Shown here one piece after another: positions 54,787 through 64,000 of a stretch of 64,000 bases of DNA (positions within the stretch are counted from its first letter, which is position 1; every line of letters begins with the position of its first letter). The notes below the pieces were generated by a model. The model made no database searches and was not told the origin of the DNA. It saw only the letters and a list, made by a program, of their open reading frames with translations. Made by a program: the position numbers and the translations under genes. Origin of the DNA: Mariniflexile litorale (GTDB lineage Bacteria > Bacteroidota > Bacteroidia > Flavobacteriales > Flavobacteriaceae); assembly GCF_031128465.2 (NCBI RefSeq), contig NZ_CP155618.1, positions 2,466,001 to 2,530,000 of the forward strand. The letters run 5' to 3'.

Positions 54787-55854
54787 ATGATAATAGATTT
54801 AAACGTAAACAAACCAGAACCTATTGTTGTATCTGGAAAACAAGTAGAATTGTTTAATCGCGCTACAGATATTAAGCTAACAATTAAAGTTTTAGAAGCT
54901 GGGAACCATATATTAATAACAGCGTTTTACAGTGATGGATTGTTACTTCTTAAAAAGTTGCAAATGCATCTTAAAAGAAAGTTGCCGAACAAGTCTTTTT
55001 CCGAGCAACGTGCGTATCGGTCAGCATATCATAAATTGTCTAATCTTATTTTAATAGAGATTGTAGACCATAAATTAACGGTAAAAAAATCACCTTCTAT
55101 TGGTTGGTTAGAAAAGCTGTATCCAGAGATTAGCGATTTTTTATTATCCTTTCCTCAGGTTCAAGGTTTGAATAGCGCATGGCAATGGTATCAAAATGGT
55201 ATTTTAATTCCTGTATTGCGAAATAAACTACACCCTTATTACGGCACTTATTTTCCAACGCGTTTTGACCATTTGATACTTTTCGATAATTGGTTGAAAA
55301 GGTATGAAGGGGCTAAAAAGTCGGCCATTGATGTTGGAATAGGGAGTGGGGTACTTTCTTTTCAAATGATAAAACACGGTTTTCAGAAGGTTTTTGGTAC
55401 AGACACAAACCCAAATGCTATTGTTGGACTCAGCGAGTTTATGGCAAATACCAAGTTATCTAGAAAAATTGAATTAAATTTCGGTCATCTTTTTGGAAAT
55501 TTGGAAAAGCAGACCGAATTAATTGTTTTTAATCCGCCTTGGTTACCTATCTCTCATGATCAGGATAGAAATGACGAAGCTATTTATTATAATGAAAATC
55601 TATTCCCTGATTTTTTTGAAGGAGCAAAAAAAAGGTTGTTACCAGAAGGAAAATTAGTTGTTATATTTTCAAATTTAGCTCAAATAACGCATGTAGCAAA
55701 AAACCACCCAATAGAGAAGGAGTTAGCCGAAGGAGGGAGATTTCAATTAGAAGCGTGTTTAAAAAAATCAGTAAAAGTTGCTTCTGAAAAAACAAAACGA
55801 GAGCAACACTGGCGTTCATCTGAAGAAGTAGAGCTTTGGGTACTGACTAATTAG
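54787..55854 (+). CDS. Class I SAM-dependent methyltransferase, NPPW type
   Basis: The 355-aa protein has an N-terminal domain of about 180 residues, then a methyltransferase core with SAM loop SAIDVGIGSGVLSFQM (about 179-194) and catalytic-type VFNPPWLPIS (about 242-251). The NPPW motif belongs to enzymes that methylate amide or amine nitrogens on proteins, nucleic acids or small molecules (HemK, RsmC and TrmN6-like). The target is unknown. It stands alone after a gene-free region. Confidence 0.83.
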   Translation: MIIDLNVNKPEPIVVSGKQVELFNRATDIKLTIKVLEAGNHILITAFYSDGLLLLKKLQMHLKRKLPNKSFSEQRAYRSAYHKLSNLILIEIVDHKLTVKKSPSIGWLEKLYPEISDFLLSFPQVQGLNSAWQWYQNGILIPVLRNKLHPYYGTYFPTRFDHLILFDNWLKRYEGAKKSAIDVGIGSGVLSFQMIKHGFQKVFGTDTNPNAIVGLSEFMANTKLSRKIELNFGHLFGNLEKQTELIVFNPPWLPISHDQDRNDEAIYYNENLFPDFFEGAKKRLLPEGKLVVIFSNLAQITHVAKNHPIEKELAEGGRFQLEACLKKSVKVASEKTKREQHWRSSEEVELWVLTN

Positions 55855-55904
55855 TACGTTTTTGGAATAGTTAACGAAATTAGATGTTTTCTTATAGGAT
55901 CAAA

Positions 55905-56954
55905 CTAATTTTCCACATTAAAAAACACCTTATAATAATGCATTTTCTTTTCATCATCATAACCACGTTCTAAATATTCGGCAGAAGCATCAGGTGCATC
56001 AATATCAAGTTTTATTTGTATGTTGGTATCTAGTTTAATATCGGTTTTAAACTTTTTCTTTTCTTTGTTAACCACACTTTCGGCAACATCAAATTGGTTC
56101 CTAATTACTAAGTTTTTTTCGTCTTCAAACGTTTTTTTATAATCTTCAAACATGTTTTTATGTTTGTCTTCTTCAAAAAGTTCGTCTTTAAAACGTTCAA
56201 TATTTACAATTTCGTTTTCTTTAAAAAAGTCGATGGTTTTTGCTAAAAAGGTATTTTGTTCTTGTGCACCATAGGTGGTTTTTAAAATCTCGGTCGAAAA
56301 ATCTTTACAAAGTTCTATATATTGTTGGGTATGGTTATTGGCATCATCGGCATATTTTATATTTAAAAATTGGTTTATCCAATATTGTGCATCATAACTA
56401 TTATTGTCTACACTTAAAACAATGTTGCCTTCGGTATCCGTTTGGTTTAAAATCAAGCAGCCTTTATCTACTTTTTTACTGCTAATACCTTTTTGTACCA
56501 ACACATCGTAACTATTGTTTTCTAAATAGGTTTGAAAGAAGTTAACTTTACTTTCAATTTTAAAAATGCCCAAGGCGTTGGTGGTAATTTCGTTAAACTC
56601 GATCCCTTCAAACATAACAACTAAAACGTCGCCCGTTTTAATTTGTGAGGAAGTAGATTGCTCGAATAAATGGGTAACGATGTGTTTTGAAACATCTATA
56701 AAAGCTTCTTCATCACTGAAAATTTGTGTACTGTAACTATTAATTTCGTTTAATGTAATATTAGCATGGTGGTTAAACCTGTAGCTTTGTACCACCGAAC
56801 CAAATGGACGCAATAAAAAAGGTAGCATTAAATCGTAACTAGCTTCATCAAAATCTACTAATTTTTCTGAAAAGGCATTTTTGGTATCGTTGAATTTGTT
56901 ACCAACTTTATGGATGATGAATTTTGATATAGAGGCGTTTTTTCTTGAAATCAT
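55905..56954 (-). CDS. Nucleoid-associated protein (NdpA/YejK family)
   Basis: The 349-aa protein matches the NA37 family: ISKFIIHKVGNKFND at the start, a central TGDVLVVMFEGIEFNEITTN segment and a Lys/Asp-rich C-terminus. YejK-type proteins bind the nucleoid. An attenuator-like hairpin lies 51 bp before the ATG, inside a leader of about 290 nt. Confidence 0.85.
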   Translation of the reverse strand: MISRKNASISKFIIHKVGNKFNDTKNAFSEKLVDFDEASYDLMLPFLLRPFGSVVQSYRFNHHANITLNEINSYSTQIFSDEEAFIDVSKHIVTHLFEQSTSSQIKTGDVLVVMFEGIEFNEITTNALGIFKIESKVNFFQTYLENNSYDVLVQKGISSKKVDKGCLILNQTDTEGNIVLSVDNNSYDAQYWINQFLNIKYADDANNHTQQYIELCKDFSTEILKTTYGAQEQNTFLAKTIDFFKENEIVNIERFKDELFEEDKHKNMFEDYKKTFEDEKNLVIRNQFDVAESVVNKEKKKFKTDIKLDTNIQIKLDIDAPDASAEYLERGYDDEKKMHYYKVFFNVEN

Positions 56955-57004
56955 GGTTTGTTTATTGATATTGCAATACTATTAAATTAACTTGGAATAG
57001 TCAT

Positions 57005-57040
57005 AAAAAAAGAGCGCCAAAGTATAACACTTTAGCGCTC
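57005..57040 (-). terminator. Terminator or attenuator before the nucleoid-associated gene
   Basis: On the minus strand GAGCGC-t-AAAGT pairs with ACTTT-g-GCGCTC and is followed by seven T. It lies 51 bp upstream of the ATG at 56954 and about 270 bp after the lipoprotein gene stop. Confidence 0.65.
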
Positions 57041-57250
57041 AAGATTCAGGGGCTTTTCGATTTGGTTACCGTTATATTTATACTCTTTTCATCCATATTT
57101 ATTAATAAATATAGAGTGTTCACTAAAAAATAATAAAATTTTCTAGCCAGTATAACTTTTAATTAAATGATATTTAATTGATTTTTTGAGATTAGTGAGA
57201 TGAATTGTTGTTAATAGCAGGCATAAAGATAAAAATTACTTTTTCATATG

Positions 57251-57258
57251 CAAAATTA
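57251..57258 (-). promoter_or_regulatory. Putative -7 box of the leader RNA
   Basis: On the minus strand this reads TAATTTTG, an exact TAnnTTTG match, within the loop of the inverted repeat TTTTCATAT/ATATGAAAA. Confidence 0.35.
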
Positions 57259-57307
57259 TATGAAAATACTTTGATATATTTAAATAAATAAACGAATGAT
57301 TCAAGGA

Positions 57308-59740
57308 TCAATTGATCCGGTACAATAGGATGGAGTTGGCATCGCCTTTAGTTACAAATTCCAAACTGTTGTCTTTATCTATATTATCTAGTGTTATTTC
57401 TGAATTGCCATATACAGGGAAATTAGGTAATAGGTTTCCTAGGCTATCATACATAGAAACTTTTTGAGTTTGTAAATCGGTAATGGCAACATAAATTTTA
57501 TCTTTAATATAAAATAGTTCGGGTCTTGTATATGTGCCGTAATCTAGTTCTATAGAATTGGTTTTAATCGTTAATTTGTTTTCGTTTAGTGTTACCAATG
57601 TTTTACTCGAAGCCTCCAATTTGTGCTTTTCTCCAAGATTTAAATTTTGAGTAGCAACACCACCTTGAGTATCTACAGAAATTAATTGTCCGTTTGAAGT
57701 TGTTGTGGTAAAAGCATCGTTATACAAAAAGATGGGTTGATTTGAAAAATTAGTAGATGTTTTAGGTGTAATGCGTGTATTACCGACTCGATCTATTATA
57801 TATAGTTTGTTTTGGGTTTTAAATACAATATAATCTTTACCACGTAATCTAAAATGTTTTGGTTGACTTATAATAACATCTTTTGCCGAATTAAAATTGA
57901 AACCGTTAACCGTTTGGGCTTTTACATCGTACATTAATATATTTTTGCCTTGGGTAACTAGCAGACGATACTCTTTATTTCTGTCGTAATCAAAAACAGA
58001 TAAAGGTTGTGTGATTTCATCATTAAAATTACCTGGAAACGGTGCGACATCTTTACCATTTCGATCAATAACATAGACACGGTGTGGTGTTGCAAACGCT
58101 AATTGTAAACGGCCATTTTTAAAAATATCAATTTGTTCTATGGTTCCTAAAACAGCACCTTCAAGTTGTTTTTTCCAAAGAATTTTTCCTTTGTTAGAAA
58201 TTAAATAAAGGTTGTTTTTAATGTCTTGTACAACAATTTCTTTTGTATTGGTAAGATGATTGGTTACAAATTGAGGTTTGTTTAAAATATTGGAAGCTAA
58301 TTTGATATTTAATTCTTCTGAAACCGAGTTTTGAGTTGCTCTAATTTTACTCTTTTTTATAATAGCATTTACATGTGCAAAATTAGAATCGTAAATAAAT
58401 TGTAATGCAGAGGCACTGTAATTATTAAAAGTATCATCTAAATTATCTTTAAAATTTTTATCTAAAATAGATTTTAAAGATTTATTGTTAACCACCAGAA
58501 GTAATGAAGATGCATTGCTTAACTGTTCTTTCGTATTCTTAAAAGCATCTAACTCGTTAAGTGTGGTTTTATTTTGGTAGTTGGAAATAATGTTTTGTAA
58601 TAAGTCTAAATGGCTAGAAAAGACAAAAAAGTTATCTAAAATACAATATCTATTGGGGTTTATGTCGTTAACTAAAGGCGAAAAAGTATTGACAAATAAT
58701 TTAGGCTGGCTAAAACTATATATTTCTACGCCTCTATAAGTTTCCGTAACAGTTTGCTCGCCAATAAGGGCGTCTTCAGTGTCAATAAAATCGATAGAAT
58801 TTAATACAATGGCACGACTTTCATCTTGATAAATAATGCCAACTTCTATAATATTATCAAAAATTGATAAACGGCTAGTAATTGAATCTTTCTTTTTAAA
58901 TGTTTTTAAATTGCCTTCAATAGTTTTAAAATTCTTGAAAGAGAAACTCATAAAACCATCACTATCAAAAGGTGTTATATTTTGAGTTTGATTTTCTTGT
59001 GGGATGGTGTTTTTAAAAATGCTATTAAGAATTTTTGTAGAATCGGTTGCTTTAGTAATCCCATTCATATAAATATAGTCTTGGTTTACATCTACGTCTA
59101 CGGCTACATAATTGGTAAAAGCACTTAAGTTTAAAGATTCTTCTATAAAAAACGATTTCACAAAAGGCGAGTTGGCATTTATGATAATAGAAAATGTTTT
59201 ATCATTGCTCGTGGAATTATAAATTTTAACCAGTTCTTCATTCATATAAGAATTGGTAGAAACTGTATTTATAAGGTCTTTAGATGAGGCTGCCAAAAAA
59301 ATACTGTCTGTTACTGTACTATAAAAGGTGTTATTATTGTAGGTAGATTTTATAAGTGTTTGTTTTTTATAAGTAAGTTTTTCTTCAATATAATTTTTAA
59401 GAGAATCACTTTTGAATAATTGGGGAGTGTATTTTGTTATGATGCTAAATTGAAGGCTATCTTTTTCGTCGTTTGAAAAACAAATAAGTAATTCGCCATT
59501 GGGTTTTAAAAGTTTTAAATAATCTAGATTGTTTTCTAAATGTTTATAAGCCGTAGTTTTAGAAAATTTATCTAAAAAATCACTGTTCTTAATACTGCTT
59601 TTTAAATCTTCAAGATTAGATGTTTTAATAATGATAGAGGCATTTTTTGGAACAAAATCGATAAGACTAAGACTATTTTTTTCAACTTTAGAACAACTAA
59701 AAAAGACCAACAATAAGAGGGTGAAACCAAGGAATCTCAT
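57308..59740 (-). CDS. Large lipoprotein with C-terminal beta-propeller-like repeats
   Basis: The start at 59740 (MRFLGFTLLLLVFFSCSKVE) gives 810 aa with a lipidated Cys at 16; the frame to 59761 adds seven residues. The N-terminal part is helical and Ser/Asn-rich, and the C-terminal third contains PQQ-like blade repeats (ISNKGKILWKKQL, VYVIDRNGKDV, LYIIDRVGNTR). An envelope location is likely and a scaffold role possible. The enzyme or partner is unknown. It lies 73 bp downstream of rnhB on the same strand. Confidence 0.75.
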   Translation of the reverse strand: MRFLGFTLLLLVFFSCSKVEKNSLSLIDFVPKNASIIIKTSNLEDLKSSIKNSDFLDKFSKTTAYKHLENNLDYLKLLKPNGELLICFSNDEKDSLQFSIITKYTPQLFKSDSLKNYIEEKLTYKKQTLIKSTYNNNTFYSTVTDSIFLAASSKDLINTVSTNSYMNEELVKIYNSTSNDKTFSIIINANSPFVKSFFIEESLNLSAFTNYVAVDVDVNQDYIYMNGITKATDSTKILNSIFKNTIPQENQTQNITPFDSDGFMSFSFKNFKTIEGNLKTFKKKDSITSRLSIFDNIIEVGIIYQDESRAIVLNSIDFIDTEDALIGEQTVTETYRGVEIYSFSQPKLFVNTFSPLVNDINPNRYCILDNFFVFSSHLDLLQNIISNYQNKTTLNELDAFKNTKEQLSNASSLLLVVNNKSLKSILDKNFKDNLDDTFNNYSASALQFIYDSNFAHVNAIIKKSKIRATQNSVSEELNIKLASNILNKPQFVTNHLTNTKEIVVQDIKNNLYLISNKGKILWKKQLEGAVLGTIEQIDIFKNGRLQLAFATPHRVYVIDRNGKDVAPFPGNFNDEITQPLSVFDYDRNKEYRLLVTQGKNILMYDVKAQTVNGFNFNSAKDVIISQPKHFRLRGKDYIVFKTQNKLYIIDRVGNTRITPKTSTNFSNQPIFLYNDAFTTTTSNGQLISVDTQGGVATQNLNLGEKHKLEASSKTLVTLNENKLTIKTNSIELDYGTYTRPELFYIKDKIYVAITDLQTQKVSMYDSLGNLLPNFPVYGNSEITLDNIDKDNSLEFVTKGDANSILLYRIN

Positions 59741-59813
59741 AAAACAAATTAATTTATACAAACCTACATATTTTTCAATTTATAGCATATAAAAAATAAA
59801 GCAATGTAAGTGG

Positions 59814-60413
59814 TTAAATATCTAATTTTAATTGTTCGGGTAATAATCTAAACGATTTTCTGTGATACTTAGTAACGCCATATATTCTTATGGCTTCTCG
59901 ATGCTCTTTAGTAGGGTAGCCTTTATTTTGTTTCCAGTTATACATGGGGAATTCTTCGTGAATGGTGTTCATATATTCATCTCTATATGTTTTTGCTAAA
60001 ACAGATGCTGCGGCAATACTTAAATATTTTCCATCACCTTTAATGATGGTCTCAAAAGGAATATCGCCAAAAGGTTTAAATCTGTTCCCGTCTACAATTA
60101 TAAATTCAGGTTTAGGGGTTATTTGGGTAATAGATTGATGCATGGCTAAAATGGAAGCATTTAGAATATTTATTTGGTCTATCTTTTCTTGGAAAACGTG
60201 TGCAACACCAAAAGTTAGTGATTCTAATTCTATAATAGGTCTTAATAAATCTCTTTTACGTTCACTTAATTGCTTAGAATCATTTAAAATTGAATTTTTA
60301 AAAGTTGGCGATAGTATAACTGCAGCAGCTGTAACCGGACCCGCCAAACAACCCCGTCCAGCCTCGTCTGTACCACATTCTAACTCGAAATTTGAATGAT
60401 TTTTTAATAACAT
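59814..60413 (-). CDS. rnhB: Ribonuclease HII
   Basis: The 199-aa protein has [20 protein letters not shown] with metal ligands D16 and E17, SILAMHQSI and IVDGNRF further on. RNase HII removes single ribonucleotides and RNA-DNA hybrids. It heads a two-gene unit with the large lipoprotein. Confidence 0.97.
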   Translation of the reverse strand: MLLKNHSNFELECGTDEAGRGCLAGPVTAAAVILSPTFKNSILNDSKQLSERKRDLLRPIIELESLTFGVAHVFQEKIDQINILNASILAMHQSITQITPKPEFIIVDGNRFKPFGDIPFETIIKGDGKYLSIAAASVLAKTYRDEYMNTIHEEFPMYNWKQNKGYPTKEHREAIRIYGVTKYHRKSFRLLPEQLKLDI

Positions 60414-60627
60414 TTAGAGAATAACATGTTTAAATCTATAATTTTAGTCAATTTTATTTTGGACTTTATGGTTAATAAATATAATATTTTAGAAAGTATA
60501 ATCACCTATTTGAAAATAAATAGTCAATTTTATCTTTTAAAGATTGTTTATACCTTAAAGTAAGCCAGCAAATATAATTGGCTTTCTTTAATTTAAAATA
60601 TTTACGTACACTTAACGTTCAAATAAT

Positions 60628-60635
60628 TACTTTTG
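60628..60635 (+). promoter_or_regulatory. Putative -7 promoter box of the porin gene
   Basis: TACTTTTG matches TAnnTTTG. It lies about 70 bp before the likely start (60701/60707) and downstream of the open-frame start at 60578, which supports the later start. Confidence 0.5.
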
Positions 60636-60706
60636 CTTCGGGAAAATTCAATTTTATTAAGAGTGTAACCAAAAACGTGTTATCTACTCAAATTTTATGT
60701 ATGCTA

Positions 60707-62683
60707 ATGATATCTAATAAAAAAAGGGTAAATAAAAATAAACATGTCATTAAACTGCTTGTTGCAATTTTTTTAATATTACAGTTCAACCAACTTTTTG
60801 CTCAAAACAAACCCAAAAAGTCCAATCGATTAGGTAGAGAGCTAGGAATAGTAGAACCTAAAGATTCGCTAGCCAAAGAAAATCTTCCCAAAATAACCGA
60901 TTACTTAATTATTTCGTATGCAAACGACACGACTTATGTAGATACCACGCTATCCATAAAAAAAGAATATAAATTCAATTATTTAAGAAAAGATAATTTT
61001 GGATTGATGCCTTTTTCAAATATGGGGCAAACTTATAACAGTCTTACCTATAATTTTCAGAACACCAACTTAATGCCAAGTTTTGGAGCGCAAGCAAAGC
61101 ATTTTTTCTATATGGAAGTTGAAGATATTAACTATTATCATGTGCCAACCCCACTTACAGAACTATTTTTTAAAACAGCATTCGAACAAGGGCAACAAAC
61201 CGATGCTTTTTTTACTGTTAACACATCGCCAGAATATAATTTTTCAATAGCCTATAAAGGCTTGCGCTCTTTAGGTAAGTATCAAAATATATTAACGAGT
61301 AGTGGTAATTTTAGGTTTACATCTAATTATGTAACTAAAAACAAAAAATATAATGCAAAGGCGCATATTGTAACTCAAGATTTATTAAATCAAGAAAATG
61401 GAGGTTTACAGGATGATAATGTAGTTTATTTTGAAACGGGTGATCCCGAATTTTTAGACCGTTCTATTTTTGAGGTTAATTTTGAAGATGCCGAAAGTAT
61501 GTTAAAAGCTAAGCGCTTTTATTTAGATCATGCCTATCATATAATAAAGAGAAAAGATTCATTATCTAAAAACAAACTTAATATTGGTCATATTATATCT
61601 TTTGATGATAAATATTATCAATACAATCAATCTTCAGCAAATAGCTTTTTTGGTGATGCCTTTAAAACATCAACATTAAAAGACCGCGCAACATTAGAAA
61701 GCTTTTATAATCAATTGCAATTAAATTACAGTAATAACATATTAGGCGATTTACAATTCAATATAAGTAGTAATAATTATAATTATGGTTATGATAAATT
61801 GGTTGTTTTAAATGGAGAAAGGATAACCAATAGGCTTAAGGGTAATATTTATGCAGCAGGTGGTCAATATCATAAACAATATAAAGGTTTCGAATTAAAA
61901 GGAGAGTTTGGTGTTAATATTACAGGAGATTTTGATGGTAACTTTTTAAAAGGTACTGCAACCTTTAATTTAAATGAAGACATCGCAGCATCGGCGTCCT
62001 TAAACCACAGTTCCAAAGCTCCCAATTATAATGCCTTATTATATCAAAGTGATTATATAGCGTATAATTGGCAAAACAATTTTAATAATATAGAAACGCA
62101 ACAACTCGCATTTAAATTAAAATACAAAAACTGGGCAAATATTACGGTCGATTTAAATACCATAAACGATTATGTGTATTTTAAAAAAGACGAAATATCA
62201 CTACAAGTAAGACCATTTCAAAACAATGCCACCATTACCTATTTAAGAGCAAAGTTTGAAAACGAAATTAAAGTAGGTAAGTTTGCCTTAAATAATACGG
62301 TGTTGTATCAAAACATGCAAGACGATAACCATGTTTTAAATGTGCCAGAATTAACAACACGGAATACGTTATATTTTTCTAGTCATGTATTCAAAAAGGC
62401 CATGTACTTGCAAACGGGTGTGACTTTAAATTATTTCACAAAGTATTATATGAATGCATATAACCCATTGTTAGCTGAATTTTATGTGCAAACTGATCGT
62501 GAATTTGGAAATTTCCCAAGATTAGATTTCTTTTTAAATGCAAAAATCCGCCAAACTAGGTTGTACTTTAAAGCGGAACATTTAAATTCTTCATTTACGG
62601 GATACAGATATTATTCATCACCTAATTATCCTTATCGAGATTTCACGATTCGTTTTGGTTTGGTTTGGAATTTCTTTTTATAG
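60707..62683 (+). CDS. Putative outer-membrane porin (Porin_10-like)
   Basis: From 60707 (MISNKKRVNKNKHVIKLL) the protein has 658 aa with a signal peptide (LLVAIFLILQFNQLFAQ) followed by beta strands rich in Tyr, Phe and Asn, and a C-terminal strand ending FTIRFGLVWNFFL. ATG at 60701 is equally possible. The reading to 60578 is discounted because it would start upstream of the promoter. It resembles the Bacteroidota Putative-porin family; substrate is unknown. Confidence 0.8.
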   Translation: MISNKKRVNKNKHVIKLLVAIFLILQFNQLFAQNKPKKSNRLGRELGIVEPKDSLAKENLPKITDYLIISYANDTTYVDTTLSIKKEYKFNYLRKDNFGLMPFSNMGQTYNSLTYNFQNTNLMPSFGAQAKHFFYMEVEDINYYHVPTPLTELFFKTAFEQGQQTDAFFTVNTSPEYNFSIAYKGLRSLGKYQNILTSSGNFRFTSNYVTKNKKYNAKAHIVTQDLLNQENGGLQDDNVVYFETGDPEFLDRSIFEVNFEDAESMLKAKRFYLDHAYHIIKRKDSLSKNKLNIGHIISFDDKYYQYNQSSANSFFGDAFKTSTLKDRATLESFYNQLQLNYSNNILGDLQFNISSNNYNYGYDKLVVLNGERITNRLKGNIYAAGGQYHKQYKGFELKGEFGVNITGDFDGNFLKGTATFNLNEDIAASASLNHSSKAPNYNALLYQSDYIAYNWQNNFNNIETQQLAFKLKYKNWANITVDLNTINDYVYFKKDEISLQVRPFQNNATITYLRAKFENEIKVGKFALNNTVLYQNMQDDNHVLNVPELTTRNTLYFSSHVFKKAMYLQTGVTLNYFTKYYMNAYNPLLAEFYVQTDREFGNFPRLDFFLNAKIRQTRLYFKAEHLNSSFTGYRYYSSPNYPYRDFTIRFGLVWNFFL

Positions 62684-63066
62684 TTTTTTGATGAGTTTTT
62701 TTTCTTTAGTTTGAGCATTTGGTCACAATTTTTTATTTGCAGCTATTAAAAAGTATCTCCAGGATATACTTTAATGGGTGCAAACAGATATATACTATAT
62801 ATATGTATACTAATAGTTTTTTCTAGAAACGCCCGTTCTATATTCGCATAACCCAGTTCTTTTATATTGTTTTGGGCCTTTTAGGGCTAAAAAAGGATAA
62901 AAGTTATAGATTGGTTTGTCTCTAGAAAAGGCACTCTAAGCACAACTTCTTTGAGTTTTGGTTACAAATAGGTTTGTGTTTCAAAAAACTTTAAGATGTA
63001 ACTAATTGAAAACAAGTCATTAGAATAAAAAGTAAAAAATAAATAAAAAAAAGGTTAAAAAAGGCA
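62684..63066. other. Upstream part of the rRNA control region
   Basis: This AT-rich stretch after the porin gene has no clear porin terminator. It contains an AT-alternating tract near 62790-62812 (TATATATACTATATATATG) and no further exact -7 box with a -33 TTG. Confidence 0.35.
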
Positions 63067-63096
63067 TTGTAGAATAAGAAAAGGGTGGTATGTTTG
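63067..63096 (+). promoter_or_regulatory. rRNA operon promoter P1
   Basis: TTG (63067-63069), a 19-bp spacer and TATGTTTG (63089-63096). Downstream is GCAGCCGCTAAAAACGGC, a short hairpin-forming initial transcribed sequence. Confidence 0.7.
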
Positions 63097-63214
63097 CAGC
63101 CGCTAAAAACGGCATTAGTTGTTGAGGCAAACGTTCATAAACAAGTATAGATATTTTGGTTTTTAGTTAATTAAATTAGCTTAAAAAATAAATCAAAAAA
63201 ATATCAAAAAACTA

Positions 63215-63245
63215 TTGTAGAATTAAAAAAAGGGTTGTAGGTTTG
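63215..63245 (+). promoter_or_regulatory. rRNA operon promoter P2
   Basis: TTG (63215-63217), a 20-bp spacer and TAGGTTTG (63238-63245). Flanks match P1 (TTGTAGAATNA...AAAGGGT, then GCAGCCGCTAAAAA). Confidence 0.7.
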
Positions 63246-63354
63246 CAGCCGCTAAAAAGGGCATCAGTCTGGTTAGCGAAGTTCTTAAATAGGTTGTTAG
63301 ATATTAAGATTTAGAGTTTGAAAAAAAACTTTCAAAAAAAAATATTTAAAACTA

Positions 63355-63385
63355 TTGTGAGATTAAAAAAAGGGTTTTATATTTG
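63355..63385 (+). promoter_or_regulatory. rRNA operon promoter P3
   Basis: TTG (63355-63357), a 20-bp spacer and TATATTTG (63378-63385), followed by GCACCCGCTTAGC. It lies 180 bp before the 16S start. The spacer core AAAAAAAGGGTT is shared with P2. Confidence 0.75.
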
Positions 63386-63457
63386 CACCCGCTTAGCAAG
63401 GAAACGAGCTAAGAAAAGATAAAAAAAGTTCATAAACATATTGAATTGACAGCGTAA

Positions 63458-63554
63458 GATTTTAATTGGAAACGATTAAAATCAACAAAGAGAATAAACA
63501 ATTTTGAGTACTAGAAATTCCGATTAGTTGTTAACAAGAACATTTTAAATGTTC
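63458..63554 (+). other. rRNA leader hairpins
   Basis: GATTTTAAT pairs with ATTAAAATC (63458-63483) and GAACATTT with AAATGTTC (63538-63554). The second is just before the 16S and may belong to its processing stem. Confidence 0.45.
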
Positions 63555-63565
63555 AATACAAATTA

Positions 63566-64000
63566 ACGATGAAGAGTTTGATCCTGGCTCAGGATGAACG
63601 CTAGCGGCAGGCCTAACACATGCAAGTCGAGGGGTAACAGGGAGCTTGCTCCGCTGACGACCGGCGCACGGGTGCGTAACGCGTATACAATCTGCCTCTT
63701 ACTGCGGGATAGCCCAGAGAAATTTGGATTAATATCGCATAGTACTATTGAATGGCATCATTTAATAATTAAAGGTTACGGTAAGAGATGAGTATGCGTT
63801 CTATTAGCTAGATGGAGTGGTAACGGCACCCCATGGCGACGATAGATAGGGGCCCTGAGAGGGGGATCCCCCACACTGGTACTGAGACACGGACCAGACT
63901 CCTACGGGAGGCAGCAGTGAGGAATATTGGACAATGGAGGCAACTCTGATCCAGCCATGCCGCGTGCAGGACGACTGCCCTATGGGTTGTAAACTGCTTT
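63566..64000 (+). rRNA. rrs: 16S ribosomal RNA, 5' part (truncated by the window)
   Basis: The universal 5' priming sequence (AGAGTTTGATCCTGGCTCAG) begins at 63573, so the mature end is near 63566. The 435 bases include the 338F-type site ACTCCTACGGGAGGCAGCAG and helices typical of Flavobacteriaceae (GATGAACGCTAGCGGCAGG; GGAATATTGGACAATGG). Tandem promoters P1-P3 drive it. The rest of the rRNA operon lies to the right of the window. Confidence 0.97.

Larger units (their letters stand above)
56955..57307. other. Leader region upstream of the nucleoid-associated gene
   Basis: This 353-bp region holds a TAATTTTG box (minus) at 57251-57258 flanked by a 9-bp inverted repeat (57242-57267, TTTTCATAT arms), a second stem near 57081-57118 (ATATTTATT arms) and a strong minus-strand terminator at 57005-57040. 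It is either a small RNA or a leader that attenuates the downstream gene. Confidence 0.4.

Noticed and set aside
60578..60700. N-terminal extension of the porin frame
   Set aside because: It begins upstream of the TACTTTTG box, and a signal peptide only fits from 60701 or 60707.
62790..62812. AT-alternating tract as replication or integration site
   Set aside because: It is short, with no DnaA boxes or flanking repeats, so it is more likely part of the rRNA upstream region.
63594..63791. 65-aa plus-strand open frame in the 16S gene
   Set aside because: It lies inside the rRNA and has no protein features.
1..64000. Defence island or new multi-gene system
   Set aside because: Gene content is core metabolism, translation and envelope; no nuclease, helicase, toxin or reverse transcriptase cluster was found.

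Overview
The window is a stretch of core chromosome from a low-GC member of the Bacteroidota, family Flavobacteriaceae. Four things support this. The 16S rRNA 5' end at the right edge has a Flavobacteriaceae-type sequence. Putative promoters have the Bacteroidota -7 box TAnnTTTG rather than a sigma70 -10. Family-typical proteins are present (a GSCFA protein, DUF5522, T9SS C-terminal sorting, Porin_10-like porin, 7TM-AraC regulator, GbsR/MarR). Shine-Dalgarno sequences are mostly absent. No prophage, insertion sequence, CRISPR array or tRNA gene was found.

Layout. 1-8.1 kb: a ketoacyl synthase III with a methyltransferase, glycine decarboxylase gcvP, a UbiA-like membrane protein, an ECF sigma factor with a small zinc-type anti-sigma, and a GbsR-type regulator heading a three-gene operon with a perfect 26-bp palindrome at its promoter. 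8.2-14.5 kb: an M3 peptidase, purE and purK, and, divergent from them, a hypoxanthine phosphoribosyltransferase fused to adenylate kinase, followed by obg. 14.5-24.9 kb: envelope and secreted proteins (DUF4136 lipoprotein, M64 peptidase with a T9SS tail, DoxX, a 2032-aa alpha-2-macroglobulin, TPR protein). 25-31 kb: a Mpl-like muropeptide ligase, an FKBP lipoprotein, era and der. 31.3-37.5 kb: a five-gene minus-strand operon (M23 peptidase, MerR, LemA, two TPM proteins), divergent from alaS. 37.6-46 kb: GSCFA protein, AraC-type membrane regulator, a 1-kb gene-free region with three terminator-like hairpins, enoyl-CoA hydratase, a PLP enzyme, a LysM glucosaminidase and hemL. 46-57 kb: periplasmic and outer-membrane proteins, a hybrid histidine kinase, lysS, Pmp3, lipB, a methyltransferase and a nucleoid-associated protein. 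57.3-64 kb: a large lipoprotein, rnhB, a porin, then three tandem promoters driving an rRNA operon whose 16S gene runs off the window.

The genes are mainly housekeeping: purine synthesis and salvage (purE, purK, hpt-adk), translation and ribosome biogenesis (alaS, lysS, obg, era, der, 16S), cofactors (lipB, hemL, gcvP) and cell envelope. No undescribed multi-gene defence or mobile system is evident. The most unusual items are the linker-less HPRT-Adk fusion, the TonB-plug-like segment inside the thioester alpha-2-macroglobulin, the tandem-terminator gene-free region near 40 kb, a candidate small RNA near 10.3 kb, the GbsR operator palindrome, and the triple rRNA promoter. All functional calls rest on motif and family recognition by eye; no database search was run.
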